A stretch of 13,927 nucleotides of DNA from an uncultured Lysobacteraceae bacterium. Lineage in GTDB: Bacteria > Pseudomonadota > Gammaproteobacteria > Xanthomonadales > Rhodanobacteraceae. The notes beneath the pieces are model-generated. The model made no database searches, was not told the origin of the DNA, and saw only the letters and a program-made list of their open reading frames with translations. The DNA is taken from NCBI GenBank assembly GCA_946482585.1, contig CAMLSI010000084.1, forward strand, positions 1-13,927, in the 5' to 3' direction. Shown piece after piece: positions 6,956-13,267 of this stretch (positions within the stretch are counted from its first letter, which is position 1; each line of letters begins with the position of its first letter). A program made the translations under genes and the position numbers.

Positions 6956-8090
6956 GTCCGCGCCCGGAGCGGCGCCGCGCCGCCTGCTGCTGCTTAGTGT
7001 CTCCGCCGGAGCCGGCCACGGCCGCGCCGCCGACGCGCTGCGCGCGACCGCACAGGCGCGCGGCATCGAGGCGCTGCATCTGGATGTCATGGACTACGTG
7101 CCGGGCGCTTTCCGCACGCTGTATACGGATTTCTATTTGCGCTTAGTGGAGAAATTCCCGGCGCTCTGGGCGCAGCTGTACCGCATCACCGACGAGACGC
7201 CGCCCGATGCGGCGATCGCGCGCCTGCGTCGTGCGATCGAACGGCTCAACGCCCGCAGCCTGCGCCGTGCGATCGCCGATTTCGCGCCGGACGCCATCGT
7301 CTGCACGCATTTCCTGCCGGCCGAACTCCTCGCACGCGAACAGACGCTGGGCCGGATCGCCTGCCCGGTGCATGTGCAGGTCACCGATTTCGACCTGCAC
7401 GCGCTTTGGGTCGTGCCGCGGCTCGCGGGTTATTTCGCCGCGAGCGACGAGGTCGCCGCGCGGATGCGCGCACGCGGCCTGCCGCCGGAACGCATCCACG
7501 TCAGCGGCATTCCGATCATGCCGGCGTTCTCCGCCGTTCCGGACCGGAAAACCTGCGCCGCGGCAGCGGGACTCGATCCGGCACGCCGCGTGCTGCTGCT
7601 GATGGGCGGCGGCGCCGGTGTCGGCGCCCTCGACGACGCGGCCGCGCAACTGCTCCGCATCGATCTCGACTTCCAGCTCGTCGCGCTGGCCGGGCGCAAC
7701 GAGAGCATGCTCGCACGTCTGCAGGAGCTCGCTCGCGAGCATCCCGGCCGGCTGTTTCCGCAGGGCTTCACGCGCACGATCGAGCGGCTCATGGGCTGCG
7801 CCGATCTCGCGATCGGCAAGCCCGGCGGGCTCACCACGTCGGAATGCCTCGCGCTCGGCCTGCCCATGATCGTGTTCGCGCCGATCCCGGGGCAGGAAGA
7901 ACGCAACTGCGACTACCTGCTGGAAAACGGCGCCGGGCTCAAGGCCGTCGACGCGACCGCGCTCGAATACCGCGTGCGCGCCCTGCTCGCGGATGCGCCG
8001 CGGCTCGCGCGGCTGCGCGACAGCGCGCGCGGGCTGGGCCGGCCGCGGGCGGCCGCCGACGTGCTCGACGGCGTGTTCGGCAAGACCTGA
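6948..8090 (+). CDS. GT28/MGDG-synthase-type glycosyltransferase
   Basis: This 380-residue protein has the two-part fold of processive diacylglycerol glycosyltransferases (UgtP/MGDG synthase) and MurG-like GT28 enzymes. Residues 13-24 (LLLLSVSAGAGH) are the MGDG-synthase N-domain loop, with GAGH at 21-24. The C-domain has a glycine-rich stretch LLLMGGGAGVG and the nucleotide-sugar site GKPGGLTTSE (290-299), followed by PIPGQEERN (312-320). By family it transfers glucose or galactose from a UDP-sugar to diacylglycerol or a similar lipid at the cytoplasmic face of the membrane. The exact sugar and acceptor cannot be read from sequence. I chose the ATG at 6948 because it overlaps the upstream stop codon by 8 bp and the motif then falls near the N-terminus; the open frame back to 6816 lies inside the acyltransferase. 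The pairing suggests work on the same lipid pool. Confidence 0.85.
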   Translation: MLESAPGAAPRRLLLLSVSAGAGHGRAADALRATAQARGIEALHLDVMDYVPGAFRTLYTDFYLRLVEKFPALWAQLYRITDETPPDAAIARLRRAIERLNARSLRRAIADFAPDAIVCTHFLPAELLAREQTLGRIACPVHVQVTDFDLHALWVVPRLAGYFAASDEVAARMRARGLPPERIHVSGIPIMPAFSAVPDRKTCAAAAGLDPARRVLLLMGGGAGVGALDDAAAQLLRIDLDFQLVALAGRNESMLARLQELAREHPGRLFPQGFTRTIERLMGCADLAIGKPGGLTTSECLALGLPMIVFAPIPGQEERNCDYLLENGAGLKAVDATALEYRVRALLADAPRLARLRDSARGLGRPRAAADVLDGVFGKT

Positions 8091-8189
8091 CGCGCCGCCG
8101 CCCGGCGTCGTTCGGTTGCGGCGCCGCCGGACGTTGTCCCCTTGTCGGCCCTTCTCGCGTGTTTGGCGGAAACGCGATCCGCGACACAG

Positions 8190-8222
8190 GCCAGTACGGT
8201 ACCGCGTCACAACAGCCAGTAC
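8190..8222. repeat. Direct repeat GCCAGTAC upstream of the haem protein gene
   Basis: The 8-mer GCCAGTAC occurs at 8190-8197 and 8215-8222, offset by 25 bp, in the 175-bp gap between the glycosyltransferase and the haem protein gene. The first copy runs into a CGGTACCG palindrome. Repeated half-sites upstream of a gene may bind a regulator. I see no clear sigma-70 promoter or terminator in this gap. Confidence 0.25.
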
Positions 8223-8251
8223 CGGCTTGGGAGAGGCTGCGGGCCGTCATC

Positions 8252-8258
8252 GGGGAGG
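8252..8258 (+). promoter_or_regulatory. Strong ribosome-binding site that fixes the haem protein start
   Basis: GGGGAGG lies 7 nt before the ATG at 8266. It is one of the best Shine-Dalgarno matches in the window and settles the start on the codon that begins a signal peptide, against the open frame reaching back to 7993. Confidence 0.8.
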
Positions 8259-8265
8259 ACATTCC

Positions 8266-10461
8266 ATGCGTTTGCACCAGATCCGCCGCGCCGCGGCGGC
8301 CGCCGCCATTGCCATGGCGAGTGCCGCCGGCGCGCAGCAGTTGCCCAATCCCATCCTGTTCGTGACCCAGTATCCGGTCCCGGACGATTTCGCGACGATC
8401 GGCTCGGTGTTCGCGAACCATCTCGGCTCGGTCGACGTCACCGGCCGCGGCGGCGATCTCTACATCCGGTATCCGAGCGGCACGCTGCGCAACCTCACGC
8501 AGGAAGCCGGCTACGGCAACGCCGGGCCGCAGCGCGCGAACTCGATCGCGGTGCGTGACCCCGCCGTGTCCTGGGACGGCAACAAAGCCATCTTCAGCAT
8601 GGTGATCGGCGCGCCGCCGCAGCAATACCAGTACGTCGACAATTACTGGCAGCTCTACGAGGCGACCGGCTTCGGCCAGGGACAGACGCTGACGATCACG
8701 AAGGTCGCGAACCAGCCGGTCAATCGCAACAACGTCAGCCCGGTCTATCTCAGCGACAACAGCATCGTCTTCGTCAGCGACCGCTCGCGCAACGGCGCGA
8801 ACCACCTGTATCCGCAGCTCGACGAATACGAATCGACGGCGACGCCGACGGGTCTCTGGCGCCTGCAGCCGGCGACCGGCCAGCTCGATCTGCTGCAGGT
8901 ATCGGTGTCGGGCGCGTTCAATCCGCTCGTCGACAGCTACGGCCGCCTGCTGTTCACACGCTGGGATCACCTGCAGCGCGACCAGCAGAACGATTCGGCG
9001 AACAATGACTACGGCACGTTCAACTGGACCGGCGAAGCGCTGAGCGCGACCAAGACGCCCGATCGCAGCGAAGTGTTTCCGGAACCGCGGATCGAAGTAC
9101 CGAATTCGGGCGTCAACGGTTTCACGATCAATCATTTCTTCCCGTGGATGGTGAATCAGGACGGCACCGAAGAAGAGACGCTCAATCACGTCGGCCGGCA
9201 TGAACTGCACAGCTATTTCAACAGCAGCCTGCAGGACCCGGCGCTCGACGAATTCATTTCGCCCGAGACCAACAACCGCATCGTCAACGTGCTGCAGATG
9301 CGCGAGGACCCGACCACGCCCGGCCGCTACTACGGCGTCGACGCGCCGGAGTTCTATACGCACGCATCGGGACAGCTCATCCGCATCGACGCGGGTCCGA
9401 CGGTCAATCCGGCGCTGATCCGGGCGACCTGGCTGAACCCGCGCGTGAACATCAATTTCAGCCCCGACTACGCGCCGGTACCGCAACCGCCGGAATTCAC
9501 CGGACGTTTCCGCAATCCGCTGCCGCTCAGCGACGGCCAGCTCATCGCCGCACACGCCACGCAGTGGCGCGAAGCCGGCAACGACGGCACGCGCGAAGCG
9601 CCGCAGCCGCGCTATCAATTCCGGCTCAAGCGGCTCGTGGCCGCGCCGGGCGGTCAGTTCGTCGCGGCCGAAAACCTGACTCCGGGCATCAGCAAGAGCG
9701 TGAGCTTCTGGGACCCCGACTACGAGGTCAGCTACAACGGACCGATGTGGGAACTGTCGCCGGTCGAAGTCCGCGCACGCACCGTGCCGCCGACCACGGC
9801 CTGGCAGCTGCGCGCACCGGAACAGGCCGCATTCGCTGCGGAAAACGTCGATGTCGCCGCGTTTCGTGCCTATCTGCGCGCGAACGGACTCGCGCTGCTC
9901 GTCGTGCGCAATGCGACCACGCGCGATCGCGCCGACAAGCAGCAACCGTTCAACCTGCGCGTGCCCGGCGGCGTGCAGACGACCGCGAGCGGCGGCGGGC
10001 AGCTCTACGACATCGCGCACATGCAGTTCTTCCAGGGCGATCAGATTCGCGGCATCGGCGGCATCGCGACGCCGCGCGCGGGCCGTCGCGTACTCGCGCA
10101 GGTCTTGCACGACAAGCCGGCGATGCTCGCGAACGCGGCCAATGCCGGCGGTCCGCCGGGCAGCACCGCGATCGCGGGCGACGGTTCGGTGGCGGCGTTC
10201 GTGCCGGCGCAGCGCGCGCTCGCCTGGCATTCGACGGCGCCGAACGGCACGCCGGTCGTGCGCGAGCGCTACTGGATCAGCTTTGCGCCCGGCGAGATTC
10301 GCGCCTGCGACGGCTGCCATGGCGTCAACCAGCAGAATCAGGCGTCGCCGGGCGCGCCGGCCGCGACGAATACGCCGCAGGCGCTGCGACAGCTGCTCGC
10401 ACGCTGGCGCGACAAGCAGGTCGATCTGATCTTCACGAACGGCGCCGAAGAACGGCGCTGA
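8266..10461 (+). CDS. Secreted hydrazine-synthase-alpha-like single-haem c protein
   Basis: This 731-residue protein has a signal peptide (1-23, ending SAAGA). The N-terminal half has beta-propeller-like, PD40/WD-type strands, such as VRDPAVSWDG (96-105) and SPVYLSDNSIVFVSDRS (about 159-175). The middle domain carries GPMWELSPVEVRAR (492-505). The C-terminal part has GDGSVAAFVPAQRALAW (638-654), then RERYWISF, then the only cysteines in the protein: a CXXCH haem c site, Cys681-Asp-Gly-Cys684-His685. This order recalls the alpha subunit of anammox hydrazine synthase and its wide set of uncharacterised relatives. The anammox enzyme has two haems in that subunit; this protein has one, and no beta/gamma subunits are nearby. 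I therefore infer a periplasmic electron-transfer or redox protein, not hydrazine synthesis. No methionine follows the haem motif, so the sixth ligand, if any, lies earlier. The gene is convergent with ampE. Confidence 0.65.
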   Translation: MRLHQIRRAAAAAAIAMASAAGAQQLPNPILFVTQYPVPDDFATIGSVFANHLGSVDVTGRGGDLYIRYPSGTLRNLTQEAGYGNAGPQRANSIAVRDPAVSWDGNKAIFSMVIGAPPQQYQYVDNYWQLYEATGFGQGQTLTITKVANQPVNRNNVSPVYLSDNSIVFVSDRSRNGANHLYPQLDEYESTATPTGLWRLQPATGQLDLLQVSVSGAFNPLVDSYGRLLFTRWDHLQRDQQNDSANNDYGTFNWTGEALSATKTPDRSEVFPEPRIEVPNSGVNGFTINHFFPWMVNQDGTEEETLNHVGRHELHSYFNSSLQDPALDEFISPETNNRIVNVLQMREDPTTPGRYYGVDAPEFYTHASGQLIRIDAGPTVNPALIRATWLNPRVNINFSPDYAPVPQPPEFTGRFRNPLPLSDGQLIAAHATQWREAGNDGTREAPQPRYQFRLKRLVAAPGGQFVAAENLTPGISKSVSFWDPDYEVSYNGPMWELSPVEVRARTVPPTTAWQLRAPEQAAFAAENVDVAAFRAYLRANGLALLVVRNATTRDRADKQQPFNLRVPGGVQTTASGGGQLYDIAHMQFFQGDQIRGIGGIATPRAGRRVLAQVLHDKPAMLANAANAGGPPGSTAIAGDGSVAAFVPAQRALAWHSTAPNGTPVVRERYWISFAPGEIRACDGCHGVNQQNQASPGAPAATNTPQALRQLLARWRDKQVDLIFTNGAEERR

Positions 10462-10472
10462 GAGCTGTCGAT

Positions 10473-10501
10473 GTGCGCGGCGCGGAAAGCGCGCCGCGCA
10501 C
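10473..10501. terminator. Perfect 12-bp hairpin between convergent genes
   Basis: GTGCGCGGCGCG (10473-10484) pairs perfectly with CGCGCCGCGCAC (10490-10501) around the 5-nt loop gaaag. It fills most of the 44-bp gap between the stop of the haem protein gene and the stop of ampE. There is no T-run on either side, so it differs from a textbook intrinsic terminator. It may still end or protect both transcripts, as U-tract-less hairpins can. Confidence 0.6.
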
Positions 10502-10505
10502 CGCG

Positions 10506-11378
10506 TCAGGCAAGACCGCCGAGCACGAGCAGGCCGGTCACTGCGAGCCAGACGATGAGCACGCGCACGAGCAGATGGCGCGCGTCGGCGAGTTCGATCA
10601 GCGGGTCGTTGATGTCCTCGGCATAGCCGTCGCCGGCGATGACGTCGGCATCGACGCTGGCCCGCGCGATCGCCGACAGGAATCCGAGATCGAGGCTGAA
10701 ATAGCCTTTGCCCATGCGGTCGTGCCAGCTTTTCCAGGTATGGAACACCGCATCGAAATCCGAGGCGACCGCGAGCGCGAGCGCCATCAGGTGCGACGGT
10801 GCCCAATCGAGCAGCAGGCTCAGCTTGCGCGCGAGCTGGCGGCCTTCGCCGCTCTGCAGTTCATTCAGTCCCGGCGACCATGCCATCAGCTGAGTGAGGC
10901 GATACAGCAGGGCGCCGCAGGGGCCGAGCAGCAGGAACCAGAACAGCACGCCGAACCAGCGTTTCAGCGCTGACTGGAATGCGACATCGACGAGCGCGGG
11001 CGCTTCGAACGCGAGCGCGCCTTCGTCGCCGTCGGGGCGCAGGTTCTGCGCGGCGACGACACGGCGCTCACTGTCCGGCGCCTTGATGACGGCGTCGATG
11101 TCTTCGGAAAGATCGCGAGGCCCCCAGCTGTACCAGAGCACGCAGACCGCGAAGGCGAACGACAGCAGACCGAACATCCATCCGCTCAGCAGCTGCTGGA
11201 TGAGTAAACAAATCAACACTGGGACAAATATCCCCAGCACGCTGCGCGCGCCGCCGCCGACTCGGGCGAGCACACCGAGCCAGACACGCAGGCGGCTGAA
11301 ATCGCGCAGGCGGGACAGATCGGGCAACCCCTGGGCCAGGGCGAAGACCACGAGAACGGCAAGCAGGTGAATGGCCAT
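10506..11378 (-). CDS. ampE: AmpE-like inner-membrane protein
   Basis: This 290-residue polytopic membrane protein resembles AmpE (284 residues in E. coli), historically linked to beta-lactamase induction as the partner of AmpD; its molecular function is unsettled. Hydrophobic segments lie near residues 1-18, 47-64, 66-84, 142-160 and 267-290. WFLLLGPCGALLYRL (147-161) is the most family-like stretch, followed by a soluble helical region including LDWAPSHLMALALAVASDFD (190-209) and a final membrane anchor. ampD, its usual upstream neighbour, is not adjacent: upstream is nudC, 60 bp away, and a -10-like box in that gap suggests the gene has its own promoter. No good ribosome site precedes the ATG at 11376-11378. 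Confidence 0.82.
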   Translation of the reverse strand: MAIHLLAVLVVFALAQGLPDLSRLRDFSRLRVWLGVLARVGGGARSVLGIFVPVLICLLIQQLLSGWMFGLLSFAFAVCVLWYSWGPRDLSEDIDAVIKAPDSERRVVAAQNLRPDGDEGALAFEAPALVDVAFQSALKRWFGVLFWFLLLGPCGALLYRLTQLMAWSPGLNELQSGEGRQLARKLSLLLDWAPSHLMALALAVASDFDAVFHTWKSWHDRMGKGYFSLDLGFLSAIARASVDADVIAGDGYAEDINDPLIELADARHLLVRVLIVWLAVTGLLVLGGLA

Positions 11379-11405
11379 GGTTCGGGCGTTCGGAAGGTTG
11401 TCCCG

Positions 11406-11411
11406 ATTGTA
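11406..11411 (-). promoter_or_regulatory. Putative -10 box of an ampE promoter
   Basis: Read on the minus strand this is TACAAT in the context GGCTACAATCG, identical over 11 bases to the box before purD. It sits in the 60-bp nudC-ampE gap, about 27 bp before the ampE start, giving a short leader. No -35 is evident. A 10-bp direct repeat (TGTAGCCGGC at 11408-11417 and 11423-11432, plus strand) covers it, so a second, weaker GGCTACAC copy lies 15 bp upstream of the box. Confidence 0.4.
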
Positions 11412-11438
11412 GCCGGCCCGTGTGTAGCCGGCTCGGGG

Positions 11439-12416
11439 CTAGGCCGTTTTCGGCCTGAGCCAGGGCTCGTCGTGCATCAGCGTCGACAGCTCGAGCCCGC
11501 CGGTCTCGCGCAGCCAGTGCTCGATCAGGCGATAGGAGACCGACAGCGGCGGAGGCAGCACGAGCGTGCGGTCGGCAAGACCGCGCACGATGTCGTCGAC
11601 TTCGAACCAGCGCGCTTCGGCCAGCTCGGCGCCGACGCGTATCGCCGGATCACTCGCACGCGCGACGAAGCCGAGCATCAGCGACGCCGGAAACGGCCAA
11701 GGCTGCGACGAGTGGTAGTCGCTTTCGTCCACACGCACGCCGGCCTCCTCGTGCACCTCGCGGCGCACGGCGTCCTCGAGCGATTCGCCCGGTTCGACGA
11801 AGCCGGCCAAGGTCGACCAGCGTCCCTCGGGCCAGCCGGGCTGTCGGCCGAGCAGACAGGCATCGCGCCAGCCGACGATCACGATGATGGCCGGATCGGT
11901 ACGCGGAAAGTGCTCGAGCCCGCACTCGGCATTGGTGCACAGGGCCTTGTGGCCGGCCGAGACCAGCGTCGTCGCATGTCCGCAGGCGCCGCAGAAGCGT
12001 ACGCGCGTCTGCCAGAAGAGCAGCGCGCGCGCATACGCGAACAGACCCGCATCGAACGCGGGCAGACCGAGGCCGGCCGCACGCAGGTCGATCCAGCGCC
12101 CTTGCAATGCGCCGGTGACCTCCTCGCCGCGAGGCTGTGTCGCCGCGATCGCGAAATAGTTCGCCTCGCCGGTAGCGCCGAGAAACGCGACCGGATCGTC
12201 GGGCCAGTGCGCGAGCCGCTCGGCCTCGCTCAGCTGACGCAGGCCGCCGCGGTCGGCGCGCGCGAGACCGCGGCCGTCAGGATTCAGGACGATGTAGCGG
12301 ACGCCGGCGTCGGTACGCCGTGCCGACAGCCAATCGGCGTCGTCGCGGCGCTCCGCGGCGCGTTCGAGCGCCAGCGCCGCGAATACGTTGGTTCCGCTGC
12401 GCCGGCTCGCGCTCAC
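11439..12416 (-). CDS. nudC: NADH pyrophosphatase (NudC, Nudix hydrolase)
   Basis: NudC cleaves NADH to NMNH and AMP, and in E. coli also removes NAD caps from RNA. The 325-residue protein shows every diagnostic element in order. There is a four-cysteine zinc site (Cys142, Cys145, Cys160, Cys165). The complete Nudix box runs from Gly205 through Glu211 to REVHEEAGV (219-227). The NADH-specific motif SQPWPFPAS follows at 237-245. It is longer than E. coli NudC (257 residues) because of a larger N-terminal domain. The start is GTG (12414-12416), 7 bp after the erpA stop codon; no ATG occurs before the middle of the protein and no Shine-Dalgarno is visible, so translational coupling to erpA is likely. 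The gene probably shares a transcript with erpA. Confidence 0.95.
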   Translation of the reverse strand: MSASRRSGTNVFAALALERAAERRDDADWLSARRTDAGVRYIVLNPDGRGLARADRGGLRQLSEAERLAHWPDDPVAFLGATGEANYFAIAATQPRGEEVTGALQGRWIDLRAAGLGLPAFDAGLFAYARALLFWQTRVRFCGACGHATTLVSAGHKALCTNAECGLEHFPRTDPAIIVIVGWRDACLLGRQPGWPEGRWSTLAGFVEPGESLEDAVRREVHEEAGVRVDESDYHSSQPWPFPASLMLGFVARASDPAIRVGAELAEARWFEVDDIVRGLADRTLVLPPPLSVSYRLIEHWLRETGGLELSTLMHDEPWLRPKTA

Positions 12417-12423
12417 GCGACGG

Positions 12424-12786
12424 TCAGACGGTGAACGACGAACCGCAGCCGCAGGTCGTCTTCGCGTTCGGATTGCGGATGACGAACTGCGCGCCGGTCA
12501 GCGACTCGGTGTAGTCGATCTCAGCGCCCATGAGGTACTGCAGCGACAGCGGATCGACGACGAGCGTGACGCCACCGTTCTCGATCGCGAGATCGTCTTC
12601 GGCGCGCTCCTCGTCGAAACTGAAACCGTACTGGAACCCCGAGCAGCCGCCGCCGCTGATCGCGACGCGCAGCTTCAGCTCCGGATTGCCCTCCTCGGAA
12701 ATCAGCTCGCGCACCTTGTGCGCGGCCGCGTCGCTGAAGATCAGCGGCTGGTCGAGGGCGGACTGGTAACTCGGTGTTTCACTCAT
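12424..12786 (-). CDS. erpA: Iron-sulfur cluster insertion protein ErpA
   Basis: ErpA is an A-type carrier that delivers iron-sulfur clusters to target enzymes, including IspG/IspH in isoprenoid synthesis. The 120-residue protein (E. coli 114) has the three conserved cluster-binding cysteines: Cys48 in [13 protein letters not shown], and Cys112 and Cys114 in TTCGCGSSF at the C-terminus. The internal stretch [19 protein letters not shown] matches ErpA more closely than IscA or SufA. I chose the ATG at 12784-12786 because it gives the family N-terminus; the frame extends upstream into bactofilin sequence without meaning. The gene lies 55 bp after bactofilin and 7 bp before nudC, in a probable operon. 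I saw no convincing IscR site in the 55-bp gap. Confidence 0.96.
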   Translation of the reverse strand: MSETPSYQSALDQPLIFSDAAAHKVRELISEEGNPELKLRVAISGGGCSGFQYGFSFDEERAEDDLAIENGGVTLVVDPLSLQYLMGAEIDYTESLTGAQFVIRNPNAKTTCGCGSSFTV

Positions 12787-12841
12787 GACGGCTTCGCAAC
12801 TGACAAATCCGGTGGTTAGATCAGGGCGGAGGCCGGTGCAA

Positions 12842-13267
12842 TCAAGCCGGCTCGGCACCGGCCGCGGGAGCACCGGCGTCGGGCGCCGGAAGGCGCTTCG
12901 GAGCCTCGCTCTGATGCACCATCTTGCCATTGATCTGCGCGCCCGCCGCCATTTCGAGCACCTTGTAATAGATGTTCCCTTCGATGCGGGCTGCCTCGGC
13001 CAGCTCCAGGCGTTCTGCCGCATGCACGTCGCCCTTGACCTCGCCGTTGAGCACGACGCGCGGCGCGTGGATCTCGCCGACCACGGACCCCTGGTCGCTG
13101 AGGGTGAGGCAGGCGTCGGTGCCGTCGGCGCGCAGCGTGCCTTCGATGCGGCCCTCGAGGTAGATCGCGCCGCTGAATGTCAGGTCGCCGCGAATCGTCG
13201 TGCCTTTCGCGATCAGCGTGGTGGCGCTGTAGGTGGACTTGCCGTTGCCTTTCTTACTGCTGAACAT
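12842..13267 (-). CDS. Bactofilin (polymer-forming cytoskeletal protein)
   Basis: This 141-residue bactofilin forms self-assembling, nucleotide-free filaments of right-handed beta-helix, often attached to the inner membrane and involved in envelope or cell-shape functions. Residues about 15-117 are the beta-helix core, with regularly spaced hydrophobic rungs such as [21 protein letters not shown] (23-43), [20 protein letters not shown] and [25 protein letters not shown]. The N-terminus ([10 protein letters not shown]) is short and basic. The C-terminus (about 122-141) is Pro/Ala-rich and flexible. I chose the ATG at 13265-13267 because AGGAG lies 7 nt before it (plus-strand 13275-13279) and it starts the family-like N-terminus. 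The start overlaps the end of the upstream membrane protein gene by 14 bp, a sign of translational coupling. Confidence 0.93.
   Translation of the reverse strand: MFSSKKGNGKSTYSATTLIAKGTTIRGDLTFSGAIYLEGRIEGTLRADGTDACLTLSDQGSVVGEIHAPRVVLNGEVKGDVHAAERLELAEAARIEGNIYYKVLEMAAGAQINGKMVHQSEAPKRLPAPDAGAPAAGAEPA

Noticed and set aside
5984..7090. 368-codon minus-strand open frame opposite the acyltransferase
   Set aside because: It is antisense to conserved HX4D and EGG motifs, has charged low-complexity composition and no domain.
5066..8090. Idea that this is a defence or mobile island
   Set aside because: There are no integrase, transposase, attachment repeats or tRNA, and both proteins belong to lipid metabolism families.
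8266..10461. Idea that the window encodes anammox-type hydrazine synthesis
   Set aside because: Only one haem site is present, no beta/gamma subunits or other anammox genes are nearby, and the rest of the window is ordinary gammaproteobacterial content.
7939..10806. 955-codon open frame on the minus strand opposite the haem protein gene
   Set aside because: It lies exactly antisense to a gene with a signal peptide, a strong ribosome site and a haem motif. Its translation is dominated by Arg/Ala/Asp/Val with no recognisable domain, as expected from high-GC antisense frames.
12787..12841. Possible IscR-binding site before erpA
   Set aside because: I looked for the spaced IscR pattern in the 55-bp gap and found only weak partial matches.
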